Part shown: positions 1 to 6,830 of the stretch, in pieces | How the letters are laid out: each line of letters begins with the position of its first letter | Numbering within the stretch: the first letter of the stretch is position 1 | NCBI GenBank assembly: GCA_017523185.1 | Contig: JAFWXB010000314.1 | Span: forward strand, 1 to 8,935 | Direction: 5' to 3' | Source of the DNA: Lachnospiraceae bacterium | Lineage (GTDB): Bacteria > Bacillota_A > Clostridia > Lachnospirales > Lachnospiraceae | DNA length: 8,935 nt | Position numbers and translations under genes: made by a program | Notes under the pieces: generated by a model | What the model was told of the DNA's origin: nothing | Databases searched by the model: none | Seen by the model: only the letters and a program-made list of their open reading frames with translations

Positions 1-138
1 AATGGCTGTCAAATTCATGACTTTATTTTTTTCTATCAACATCTCATAATATATTTGAAATTGTTCGAGTTGTTTTTCGTCTAATTCAATTCCAATACTA
101 TGAAGTTCTTCTATAAATGAATTAAAATTATATTTCAT
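1..138 (-). CDS. rsmG: 16S rRNA (guanine-N7) methyltransferase RsmG, N-terminal fragment
   Basis: Only the first 46 codons are present; the gene continues past the left edge. RsmG (GidB) uses S-adenosylmethionine to make m7G in the 530 loop of 16S rRNA. The visible N-terminus starts MKYNFNSFIEEL and ends in MNLTAI, which fits the family's N-terminal helical region (a segment like YYELLIEWNKKMNLTAI just before the SAM-binding fold). The catalytic part is not visible. The ATG at 138 is preceded by GGAG (147-150 on the complement) at 8 nt spacing. The gene follows mnmG by 74 nt on the same strand, the usual mnmE-mnmG-rsmG order near Firmicute origins, and no terminator is visible between them, so co-transcription is likely. 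The identification rests on the short N-terminus plus gene order. Confidence 0.88.
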   Translation of the reverse strand, partial: MKYNFNSFIEELHSIGIELDEKQLEQFQIYYEMLIEKNKVMNLTAI

Positions 139-212
139 CTGTCAATCTCCATAATTTACTATAAAACTAAATAAATTCTTTGAAAACATAGCTAACTAAT
201 ATATCCTATATA

Positions 213-2138
213 TTAATCCTCTTTATTTCCATTTAATTGAAAAAATAATTCCGGATTCGAATATTTTAATTGTTCCAAATATACTAAAATAACAGAAGTA
301 TCGGCTGGAGAAACTCCTGAAATTCGAGATGCTTGTCCAATATTTAATGGTTGATATTTGTTTAACTTTTGAATCGCTTCCATTCGTAATCCATTAATTT
401 CATTATAATCAAAATTTTGTGGCAATTTTTTCTTTTCCAATCGTTTAAACTGTTCTACCTGCTTGATTTGACGTTTAATATAACCATCATATTTAATTAA
501 AATATTTACTTGTTCAATTACATCATATGGAAGTTCTTTACGCTCTACATCAATTGGAGCAAGTTTTTCATAATCTAATTCCGGTCTGCGAATCAATTCT
601 GCAATATTTGTTCCTGTATTTAATGGAATACTTCCATAACTTTCTAATAATGCCTGTACTTCTTTCGATGCACCAATTTTAACATTTTGACAACGCTTAA
701 TTTCTTCCTCAATTAAACGCTCTTTTTCACAAATCCAATCATATCGTTCTTTTGAAATCAACCCAATTTCATATCCTTTTTTGGATAAACGCAAATCTGC
801 ATTATCCTGACGAAGCAATAAACGATATTCTGCTCTGGAAGTCATCATACGATATGGCTCAAATGTTTCTTTTGTTACTAAATCATCAATTAAAACACCA
901 ATATATCCTTCCGAACGGTCAATAATAATCGGTTCTTTTCCTTGAATTTTTCGAACTGCATTAATTCCTGCAATTAAACCTTGACAAGCTGCTTCTTCAT
1001 AACCGGAACTACCATTAAACTGACCACCACTAAATAATCCCGAAACATTTTTAAATTCCAATGATGCATAAAGTTGATTTGGATTGATACAATCATATTC
1101 AATGGCATATGCATTACGCACAATTTTCGCATTTTCAAGTCCCGGTAAAGTACGATACATAGCAAACTGAACATCTTCCGGTAATGAAGATGACATTCCT
1201 CCTACATACATCTCATTTGTATGTAATCCTTCCGGTTCAATAAAAATCTGATGACGCTCTTTTTCTGCAAATTTTACTACTTTATCTTCTATGGATGGAC
1301 AATATCTTGGACCTGTTCCCTCAATTACGCCTGCATAGAGTGGAGAACGATGTAAATTTGCTCGAATAATTTCATGTGTCGTCGGATTTGTATATGTCAA
1401 CCAACAAGAAGCCTGTTCAATCTGTACATCTTCCGGATTTGTCGTAAAGGAAAATGGAACTACCCTTTTATCTCCAAATTGTTGTTCCATTTTTGAAAAA
1501 TCAATACTTCTTTTATCAATACGAGCAGGTGTTCCCGTTTTAAAACGATACATTTCTATTCCATGTGCTTTTAAGGAGTCTGTTAAATGTGTTGCAGATT
1601 GTAAGCCATTTGGACCTGTATGTGCAATCATTTCTCCTGTTAAACATCTCGCATTCAAATATGTTCCTGTACATAACACAACTGCTTTACAGCAATATGT
1701 CGCACCTGAAACTGTTTTTATTCCCGTAATTGCATTATTCTCATCTGTTATAATTTCAGACACTTCTGCCTGACGAATTGTCAAATGGTCTGTATTTTCC
1801 AATGTCTTTCGCATTTCCATCGTATACATCATTTTATCTGCTTGTGCACGAAGGGAATGTACAGCCGGACCTTTGGATTTATTCAACATTTTTGATTGAA
1901 TAAATGTTTTATCAATATTTTTTCCCATCTCACCACCAAGAGCATCAATCTCTCTTACAAGATGACCTTTTGAACTTCCACCAATATTCGGATTACAAGG
2001 CATAAGTGCAATACTGTCTACACTTACCGTAAATAAAATGGTTTCCATTCCAAGTCGTGCACTTGCTAATGCAGCTTCACAACCTGCGTGTCCTGCACCA
2101 ACAACACACACATCATAATTTTCCATGATTACAGGCAT
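213..2138 (-). CDS. mnmG: tRNA uridine-5-carboxymethylaminomethyl modification enzyme MnmG (GidA)
   Basis: This is the FAD-dependent partner of MnmE. The two proteins add a carboxymethylaminomethyl (or aminomethyl) group to C5 of U34 in tRNAs reading codons that end in A or G. The 641-residue length is normal for full-length MnmG. Visible features are the N-terminal dinucleotide-binding motif [17 protein letters not shown] (residues 14-30), the first family signature around [20 protein letters not shown] (47-66), the second signature [11 protein letters not shown] (276-286) with its cysteine, and a C-terminal helical region with [18 protein letters not shown] that serves MnmE and tRNA contact in the family. 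The ATG at 2138 has a good upstream AGAGGTG about 7 nt away; an internal Met at residue 5 is less well placed. It lies 106 nt after mnmE with no visible terminator between. No frameshift or missing signature was seen. Confidence 0.97.
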   Translation of the reverse strand: MPVIMENYDVCVVGAGHAGCEAALASARLGMETILFTVSVDSIALMPCNPNIGGSSKGHLVREIDALGGEMGKNIDKTFIQSKMLNKSKGPAVHSLRAQADKMMYTMEMRKTLENTDHLTIRQAEVSEIITDENNAITGIKTVSGATYCCKAVVLCTGTYLNARCLTGEMIAHTGPNGLQSATHLTDSLKAHGIEMYRFKTGTPARIDKRSIDFSKMEQQFGDKRVVPFSFTTNPEDVQIEQASCWLTYTNPTTHEIIRANLHRSPLYAGVIEGTGPRYCPSIEDKVVKFAEKERHQIFIEPEGLHTNEMYVGGMSSSLPEDVQFAMYRTLPGLENAKIVRNAYAIEYDCINPNQLYASLEFKNVSGLFSGGQFNGSSGYEEAACQGLIAGINAVRKIQGKEPIIIDRSEGYIGVLIDDLVTKETFEPYRMMTSRAEYRLLLRQDNADLRLSKKGYEIGLISKERYDWICEKERLIEEEIKRCQNVKIGASKEVQALLESYGSIPLNTGTNIAELIRRPELDYEKLAPIDVERKELPYDVIEQVNILIKYDGYIKRQIKQVEQFKRLEKKKLPQNFDYNEINGLRMEAIQKLNKYQPLNIGQASRISGVSPADTSVILVYLEQLKYSNPELFFQLNGNKED

Positions 2139-2244
2139 CTTTTACACCTCTTTCTATTTTGCTACTTCAATTACCTTTATTTATAAAGTATCTTATCTAT
2201 GTTCTATTTCTAATATAGCGATTCCAAAAATCTAAATAACTCTT

Positions 2245-3621
2245 TTATTTTCCCATACAAAATTTACTAAAAATTTCATTTACTAAATCATCTTCTACCG
2301 ATTCTCCAATCATTCTTCCAAGTGCTTCATATGCACTCATCAAATCAATCGAAAAGAAATCTTCCGGCATTTCATCTTCAATACTTTGCACAACTAAATA
2401 CAAACTATCTAATGTTTCTTGTAATGCATTTTTTTGTCTGATATTTGTAATATATACTTCATCATTAAACGAAACTTCTCCTTGAAAGAACATCTCTTTT
2501 ATCGTATCTTCTAATTCTGTAATTCCTGTATTTTCTTTTGCTGAAATCGAAATAATTGTTTTATCCAAATGGTTTTGTACTTCTTCTTTTGAAGTTACAA
2601 TGTCTAAATCGGATTTATTTAATAAAACTACAGCTTTTTTATCATTTAAAATTTCCATAATTTCAAAGTCATTGTCATCTAACTTTGTAGAACTATCAAT
2701 GACATAAATAATAAAATCGGCCTTATTTGCATATTCTTTCGCTTTATTTACACCAATTTTTTCCACAACATCTTCCGTATTTCGGATTCCTGCTGTATCC
2801 ATAATATTTAAAGAAATTCCATGCAAATTTATCTGTTCCTCTAATACATCCCTCGTTGTTCCTGCAATATCGGTTACAATCGCTCTATCTTCTCCCACTA
2901 AAATATTCAAAAGAGAAGATTTTCCTGCATTTGGTTTTCCTACAATAACCGTATTAATGCCCTCTTTCAAAATTCTTCCATTATCAGCAGAATCCAATAA
3001 CTTTTTTACACGATTTATGGCATTTTTAACAATAGTTATCAACAATTGTGGATAACCTTCTAACGAAATATGTTCAGGGTCATCAAGTGCTGTTTCAATA
3101 AATGCAATTTCATGCAAAATATCCCCACGAATTTCTTTTACATCTTTTAAAACAGAGCCCTTTAACTGACTTAACGAACTCTTTAAAGCAAACGCATTTT
3201 TTGAATTGATAACATCAATGACAGATTCTGCTTGTGTTAAATCAATACGCCCATTTAAAAATGCTCGTTTTGTAAATTCTCCCGGCTCTGCCGGTCTTGC
3301 ACCATATTTTATCACAGTTTCTAAAATGCGTTTCATTACATACACACCACCATGGCAATCAATTTCTATGGTATCTTCTTTTGTATACGTATTTGGAGCT
3401 TTCATCAGAAGTACCATTACTTCATCAATCATTTCTTCTCCATCATAAATATATCCATAATGAATCGTATGTGAATCACATTCACTTATCTTTTTCTTTC
3501 CATTTTTTGAACGATATATCTTATCTATAATTGCCAATGCTTCTGTTCCACTTAAACGTACAATCCCAATTCCGGACGGGCTCATGGCAGTTGCAATTGC
3601 TGTAATTGTATCTGATTTCAT
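2245..3621 (-). CDS. mnmE: tRNA modification GTPase MnmE (TrmE)
   Basis: This GTPase works with MnmG to modify tRNA wobble uridine; it dimerises through its G domain and uses a folate-binding N-terminal domain. The protein is 458 residues, the usual size. The order is an N-terminal formyl-THF-binding domain (starts MKSDTITAIATAMSPSGIGI, about 1-118), a helical domain split around the inserted G domain, and the helical C-terminus. G-domain motifs are the P-loop GKPNAGKS (228-235), GTTRD (254-258), DTAG (275-278) and NKSD (335-338). The protein ends with FCMGK, matching the family's essential C-[IL]-GK tail with Cys455. The open frame extends 21 codons upstream to an ATG at 3684, but ATG 3621 matches the family's N-terminus and has GGAG 5 nt upstream, so I chose it. 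The coding sequence contains a perfect DnaA box at 3047-3055. Confidence 0.97.
   Translation of the reverse strand: MKSDTITAIATAMSPSGIGIVRLSGTEALAIIDKIYRSKNGKKKISECDSHTIHYGYIYDGEEMIDEVMVLLMKAPNTYTKEDTIEIDCHGGVYVMKRILETVIKYGARPAEPGEFTKRAFLNGRIDLTQAESVIDVINSKNAFALKSSLSQLKGSVLKDVKEIRGDILHEIAFIETALDDPEHISLEGYPQLLITIVKNAINRVKKLLDSADNGRILKEGINTVIVGKPNAGKSSLLNILVGEDRAIVTDIAGTTRDVLEEQINLHGISLNIMDTAGIRNTEDVVEKIGVNKAKEYANKADFIIYVIDSSTKLDDNDFEIMEILNDKKAVVLLNKSDLDIVTSKEEVQNHLDKTIISISAKENTGITELEDTIKEMFFQGEVSFNDEVYITNIRQKNALQETLDSLYLVVQSIEDEMPEDFFSIDLMSAYEALGRMIGESVEDDLVNEIFSKFCMGK
3036..3055. other. Inverted DnaA-box pair inside mnmE
   Basis: TTATCAACA (3036-3044, one mismatch to TTATCCACA) faces a perfect TGTGGATAA (3047-3055) with 2 bp between, forming an imperfect 22-bp palindrome (3035-3056). 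The perfect box falls in codons for Gly-Tyr-Pro-Gln, so protein coding alone could produce it. A role in DnaA binding or titration is inference. Confidence 0.5.
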
Positions 3622-3706
3622 ATGCACTCCATTTCTAAATTTCATATTTTTAAATAACAAATCATTTTCATATAGGATTTCCACAAAAAATCCGGCATTT
3701 TATAAG

Positions 3707-3715
3707 TTATCCACA
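3707..3715 (+). promoter_or_regulatory. Perfect DnaA box in the mnmE leader
   Basis: TTATCCACA is an exact match to the DnaA consensus. It lies 86 bp upstream of the mnmE start codon and about 29 bp downstream of the candidate -10 element, so bound DnaA could act as a roadblock to mnmE-mnmG-rsmG transcription. The match is direct; the regulatory role is inference. Confidence 0.55.
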
Positions 3716-3743
3716 ATTTAAAAATTTACTACTCAAATAAATA

Positions 3744-3771
3744 TTTATAACCCATTTTTCAACTTAATCAA
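3744..3771 (-). promoter_or_regulatory. Candidate sigma-A promoter for mnmE-mnmG-rsmG
   Basis: On the minus strand a TTGATT -35 (3766-3771) and TATAAA -10 (3744-3749) are separated by 16 bp. Transcription would start near 3737 and give a leader of about 115 nt. A promoter is expected here because a strong terminator after jag closes the preceding unit. In such AT-rich DNA a match of this quality can arise by chance. Confidence 0.45.
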
Positions 3772-3921
3772 AACAAACTAACTTCTTTTTTATTCCATTT
3801 ACTTTTTAATATAAACTCCAATACAACCCAAAAATATATTTCTGAAATATTTCTTTCTATATTTTAAAACATTATTTTTATCATCAAATTATTGTAAAAC
3901 CATATTTTATTCTAAGAGAAA
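3772..3921. other. AT-rich non-coding stretch between the jag terminator and the mnmE promoter
   Basis: Part of the 342-nt stretch between jag and mnmE. I see no plausible gene, RNA structure or repeat in these roughly 150 bases; the sequence is strongly A/T-rich with short homopolymer runs. Confidence 0.6.
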
Positions 3922-3958
3922 AAAGACTGTCGCTTAATCTATTTAAGCAACAGTCTTT
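3916..3958 (-). terminator. Intrinsic terminator after jag
   Basis: The minus-strand RNA folds into a 16-bp stem (arms 3943-3958 and 3922-3937) with a 5-nt loop. The stem includes one G-U wobble that is a C-A mismatch in the opposite direction, so it is best formed in the jag direction. A run of U residues follows. It begins 5 nt after the jag stop codon and ends the rpmH-jag unit. Confidence 0.9.
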
Positions 3959-3963
3959 CTAAA

Positions 3964-4587
3964 CTAGCGTTTCAAGGTTACAACAACATGTCTGTAAGGT
4001 TCTTCCCCCTCACTATGTGTTGTTACAAATCTGTCATTCTGAAGTGCAGAATGAATTACCCTTCTTTCAAACGGATTCATTGGCTCTAAAGCAACTGCAC
4101 GCTTGGTTCTCTTTACTTTATACGCAATATTTTTTGCAAGATTTTCCAATGTATCTTTTCTTCTGCTACGATAATCTTCTGTATCTACTTTTATCTTATA
4201 ATAAGTTTCAGAATGTTTATTTACAGCAAGATTTGTTAAATACTGTAAAGAATCTAAAGTTTGTCCACGTTTTCCAATTAAAATGCCCATATCATCGCCT
4301 TTTAATTCTACATCAATCAACTTTTCTTCTTCATCTGTTTTTAAAATAATTTTAACTTCCAAATCCATTGCCTGAAATACAGATGTTAAAAATTCCTTTA
4401 CTTTATCTTGTACGGAAAATCTTTTTGTAGCTTTAATAACTGCATTTTTTCTTCCCAATCCAAAGATTCCCATACTTCCCTGTTCAATTACTTCAAATTC
4501 AATTTCACTACTTGGTACACCAAGTCGAATGGAGGCTTCTGTCAAAGCCTCATCTACTGTTTTCGCTGAAACTTCAATATATTCCAT
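3964..4587 (-). CDS. jag: Jag/KhpB, KH and R3H domain RNA-binding protein (SpoIIIJ-associated)
   Basis: A 207-residue cytoplasmic RNA-binding protein of the Jag/KhpB family, which binds RNA with KhpA and affects cell division and wall synthesis in Gram-positives. The order is a Jag-N domain (about 1-55, starting MEYIEVSAKTVDEAL, with GSMGIFGLGRKNAVIKA), a type II KH domain with the RNA-contacting loop GKRG (105-108), and a C-terminal R3H domain with the motif R175-x3-H179 (ERRVIHSALQ). The open frame extends 13 codons further to an ATG at 4626 inside yidC. I prefer ATG 4587: it matches the family start, has GGGGAGG about 9 nt upstream, and clears the yidC stop by 16 nt. Jag directly after yidC is the classical spoIIIJ-jag arrangement. 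A strong terminator follows. The symbol khpB is equally valid. Confidence 0.95.
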   Translation of the reverse strand: MEYIEVSAKTVDEALTEASIRLGVPSSEIEFEVIEQGSMGIFGLGRKNAVIKATKRFSVQDKVKEFLTSVFQAMDLEVKIILKTDEEEKLIDVELKGDDMGILIGKRGQTLDSLQYLTNLAVNKHSETYYKIKVDTEDYRSRRKDTLENLAKNIAYKVKRTKRAVALEPMNPFERRVIHSALQNDRFVTTHSEGEEPYRHVVVTLKR

Positions 4588-4603
4588 TCCTAATTTCCTC
4601 CCC

Positions 4604-5926
4604 TTATTTACGAGAATTTCTTTCATTAAATTCTCGTACCATATTTGCTTTTGCAGCTAAACTTCCCTGTTTTGCATTTGCTTTTGCTTCTAAAGCACTT
4701 TTTAATTGTGCTTCTTTTTCAGCAGAAACACTTACACTTGCCTTATTTTGAACGGTTCTTGTATTCATCATAGCTGCATTGCGAATTTGGTTTTCTGAAA
4801 TCCCCATTTTTTCACGTTTTGCTTTGGCTTTTTCTTGATTTTGCTTAATAATATCATCTAAATCTAAATTTTCGATATATTTATTAATAGCCATCTGCTG
4901 AATACTTCTATATACTGCAGAAATAACCCAATACAGACCAAGACCTACCGGAACTGAAAAACACATTACAAGTGACATAATTGGCATCATTGTATTCATA
5001 GTTTTCATCTGTTGTGCCATCATATCCCCTTGAGTATTCTTTTTATTGTCATTTTTCATTTCCATTAACTTACTATTTGCTACCTGTGTCAAATAAGAAA
5101 GCACCGGTATCATCAACGCTGCAAATACCAATAAGTAATTTTTTGCACTAAAACTTGTAAGAATGGTATTCCATGGTGTATCAGAAATATTCAATCCAAA
5201 GAAATGATTAAATTCATAAAAAGCTTCTGTACCGGAATTTACAATTTGATTTACAGATTCTAATCCTTTAAAGTATACTTCCCCATCTGCATTTGGAACA
5301 ATCAAACTTTCTACAGAAGGAACTTTATAAAGAATATCAACAATAAAATTTTTTACTTCTTCTACTGTATTTGTTTCAGATACCACAAAATCAGGTCTTG
5401 TTGATAATGCAATCTTAAAATCTGTTTGGATTTTTGTCATAATTTCTGCAAATCCATCATAATTATAAATTTCATCTGCAACTACTACAAACTTTTCTTT
5501 TACTGCTGAAATATATGCAGGTACATTATAAAATACACGATAAAGTGCAAATAAAATAGGCATCTGAATCAACATCTGTACACAAGTACCTGTTGGAGAA
5601 ATTCCATATTTCTCATAAACCATCTGTGTTTCCTGATTCATAGCCATTACAGATGCTTGGTCACTTCTATTTTTGTATTTTTCCTGAATTGCTTTAATTT
5701 CCGGCTGCATCTTTTGTGACAGTTTCGAAAATTTCTGCTGTTTATAAGTCAGAGGCAATAAACAGGTATAAATAACAAATGTTAATAAAATAATGCTTAA
5801 ACCAACATTTTCAATGCCACAAACATCACTCATAAACACATAAATGCCATTCATAATCCATCCTAACAATTTCGCAATCGGTCCAAGGATTGCTCCATCA
5901 TAAGGAGTTAATAAAATGCTTGTCAT
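4604..5926 (-). CDS. yidC: Membrane protein insertase YidC/Oxa1 family
   Basis: Inserts and folds membrane proteins, alone or with Sec. The predicted order is an N-terminal hydrophobic segment (about 10-33), a TM helix (40-60), a basic cytoplasmic hairpin with KQQKFSKLSQKMQPEIKAIQ (62-81), a TM helix (109-133), a long extracellular segment (about 137-257), TM helices near 262-282 and 312-340 (ending VPVGLGLYWVIS), and a Lys/Ala-rich cytoplasmic tail of about 100 residues. At 440 residues it is much longer than SpoIIIJ-type proteins (about 260); the excess is the extracellular loop and the tail. No clear lipobox is seen. The groove arginine expected in the first conserved TM helix appears to be Tyr53. 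ATG 5926 has a strong AGGAGG about 5 nt upstream that overlaps the yidD stop codon, suggesting translational coupling. Confidence 0.96.
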   Translation of the reverse strand: MTSILLTPYDGAILGPIAKLLGWIMNGIYVFMSDVCGIENVGLSIILLTFVIYTCLLPLTYKQQKFSKLSQKMQPEIKAIQEKYKNRSDQASVMAMNQETQMVYEKYGISPTGTCVQMLIQMPILFALYRVFYNVPAYISAVKEKFVVVADEIYNYDGFAEIMTKIQTDFKIALSTRPDFVVSETNTVEEVKNFIVDILYKVPSVESLIVPNADGEVYFKGLESVNQIVNSGTEAFYEFNHFFGLNISDTPWNTILTSFSAKNYLLVFAALMIPVLSYLTQVANSKLMEMKNDNKKNTQGDMMAQQMKTMNTMMPIMSLVMCFSVPVGLGLYWVISAVYRSIQQMAINKYIENLDLDDIIKQNQEKAKAKREKMGISENQIRNAAMMNTRTVQNKASVSVSAEKEAQLKSALEAKANAKQGSLAAKANMVREFNERNSRK

Positions 5927-5935
5927 AAAAACCTC

Positions 5936-6172
5936 CTATGGAACCGGGTCATATCCACCTTTTGAAAAAGGATTACATCTTAATATTCTCCATGTTGCCA
6001 ATGCACCACCTTTTATTACACCATATTTTTCCACAGCTTGCAAGCCATATGTAGAACAGGTCGGACAATATGGGCACTTTGTTGATTTCATCGGAGATAT
6101 ATATTTTCTGTAAAATTTTATGATATAAATTAAAATTCTTTTCAATGTGATTCCATCTTCTTTTCTAATCAA
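5936..6172 (-). CDS. yidD: Membrane protein insertion efficiency factor YidD
   Basis: A small membrane-associated protein that helps YidC-dependent insertion. An amphipathic, basic N-terminus (KRILIYIIKFYRKYISPMK) precedes the family core CPYCPTCSTYGLQAVEKYG and the C-terminal RILRCNPFSKGGYDPVP. Cysteines are at 33, 36, 39 and 66 when counting from the long start. The start is uncertain: TTG 6172 overlaps the rnpA stop as TTGA but has no good ribosome site at normal spacing, whereas TTG 6145, nine codons later, matches the usual family beginning and has a weak GGA upstream. From 6145 the protein would be 69 residues. It sits between rnpA and yidC in the standard order, and its stop codon is part of the yidC ribosome-binding site. 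Confidence 0.93.
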   Translation of the reverse strand: MIRKEDGITLKRILIYIIKFYRKYISPMKSTKCPYCPTCSTYGLQAVEKYGVIKGGALATWRILRCNPFSKGGYDPVP

Positions 6173-6507
6173 TTTTTCACAATATGTTGAAGACCTCCCA
6201 AATGCAACAACGCACTTTCTATTTCTTTGAATCCAACTCCACGTGCTGTTGCTCTTGCGATAACTACAATGTCTAAACCACTATTAAACACGTCTTCTTG
6301 TAGTCTGTAACTTTCCCGAATCAAACGGGTAATGCGATGTCTTATAACACTATTTCCAACTTTTTTACTTACTGATATACCAATTCTGTTTTTTTCTAAA
6401 TGATTTTCCAAAACATACATTACAAGATAACGATTTGCATACGATTTTCCATTCTTATATACATTCTGAAAATCTATATTTTTTTTTAATGATTCTGAAA
6501 ATTTCAT
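6169..6507 (-). CDS. rnpA: Ribonuclease P protein component
   Basis: The 112-residue protein subunit of RNase P; with the RNA subunit it removes 5' leaders from precursor tRNAs. The N-terminus (SLKKNIDFQNVYKNGKSYAN) matches the family's opening, and GISVSKKVGNSVIRHRITR (43-61) is the RNR motif region followed by LIRESYR. A second family block is VVIARATA (81-88). The RNR motif carries His57 where the common consensus has Asn (R-N-R becomes R-H-R). ATG 6507 has AGGAAA (6512-6517 on the complement) about 4 nt upstream. It follows rpmH after an intervening terminator-like hairpin, so its expression may depend on readthrough. Its stop overlaps a possible yidD TTG start. Confidence 0.96.
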   Translation of the reverse strand: MKFSESLKKNIDFQNVYKNGKSYANRYLVMYVLENHLEKNRIGISVSKKVGNSVIRHRITRLIRESYRLQEDVFNSGLDIVVIARATARGVGFKEIESALLHLGGLQHIVKN

Positions 6508-6537
6508 ATAATTTCCTATTTTTATTAAAATTAAGCA

Positions 6538-6570
6538 TAAAAAGAAGAAAAGACCACAAAATTTGTGGCC
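6538..6570 (-). terminator. Terminator or attenuator between rpmH and rnpA
   Basis: The minus-strand RNA forms GGCCACAA/TTGTGGTC, an 8-bp stem with one G-U pair and a 3-nt loop, followed by a pyrimidine tract TTTTCTTCTTTTT. The first stem base is the G of the rpmH TAG stop codon, so a terminating ribosome would cover the 5' arm. The likely role is to lower rnpA-yidD-yidC-jag expression relative to the abundant L34; partial readthrough is inferred because I see no separate rnpA promoter. Confidence 0.75.
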
Positions 6571-6704
6571 TATGCTGATAATTTCTTTCTACCTTTTGCT
6601 CTTCTTGCAGCTAAAACTTTTCTTCCGCCTGCTGTACTCATTCTACTTCTGAAGCCATGAACTTTAGCTCTCTGTCTCTTTTTTGGTTGGAATGTCATCT
6701 TCAT
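6570..6704 (-). CDS. rpmH: 50S ribosomal protein L34
   Basis: A 44-residue, highly basic ribosomal protein of the large subunit. It begins [19 protein letters not shown] and ends [11 protein letters not shown], covering the conserved L34 block (TFQPKxRxRxxxHGFRxRMxTxxGRxVLxxRRxKGRxxLSA). ATG 6704 has a near-ideal AGGAGGTG (about 6713-6720 on the complement) at about 8 nt. It is preceded by a strong promoter and followed immediately by a terminator hairpin that starts in its stop codon. It is the first gene of the rpmH-rnpA-yidD-yidC-jag cluster found beside Firmicute origins. Confidence 0.98.
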   Translation of the reverse strand: MKMTFQPKKRQRAKVHGFRSRMSTAGGRKVLAARRAKGRKKLSA

Positions 6705-6742
6705 TAATATCCACCTCCTCTACGTTAAAAAACATCATCACA

Positions 6743-6770
6743 ATTATAACAAAAAATGTTTAAAAGTCAA
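6743..6770 (-). promoter_or_regulatory. Strong promoter upstream of rpmH
   Basis: On the minus strand, TTGACT (-35, 6765-6770) and a perfect TATAAT (-10, 6743-6748) are 16 bp apart, and TG one base upstream of the -10 makes it an extended -10 promoter. The start would fall near 6736, giving a leader of about 32 nt that carries the AGGAGGTG site. This fits high ribosomal-protein expression. No convincing terminator separates it from the upstream deacetylase, so some readthrough into rpmH is possible. Confidence 0.85.
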
Positions 6771-6830
6771 GCACTATCTTATTTTTATAACAATTATCTA
6801 TATTTTACAGTTTATCAAACACACATTATT

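Noticed and set aside
974..1174. A 66-codon minus-strand frame inside mnmG
   Set aside because: Fully nested in a different frame of an intact, conserved gene.
2139..2244. Terminator or promoter between mnmE and mnmG
   Set aside because: No convincing hairpin with a U-tract and only weak -10-like matches in AT-rich sequence.
3206..3530. Two overlapping plus-strand open frames (80 and 77 codons)
   Set aside because: They lie antisense to mnmE, which has all its GTPase motifs; no ribosome site or recognisable protein.
3622..3684. Upstream ATG extending MnmE by 21 residues
   Set aside because: The extra residues do not resemble the family, and ATG 3621 has a ribosome site and the normal N-terminus.
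4588..4626. Upstream ATG extending Jag by 13 residues
   Set aside because: It overlaps yidC, while ATG 4587 has a GGGGAGG site and a family-typical start.
4017..4751. Plus-strand open frames antisense to jag and the 3' end of yidC
   Set aside because: Antisense shadows of well-identified genes, with no recognisable domain or start signal.
5916..6113. Plus-strand frame of 65 codons over yidD
   Set aside because: Antisense to yidD; its sequence mirrors the yidD coding pattern and has no domain.
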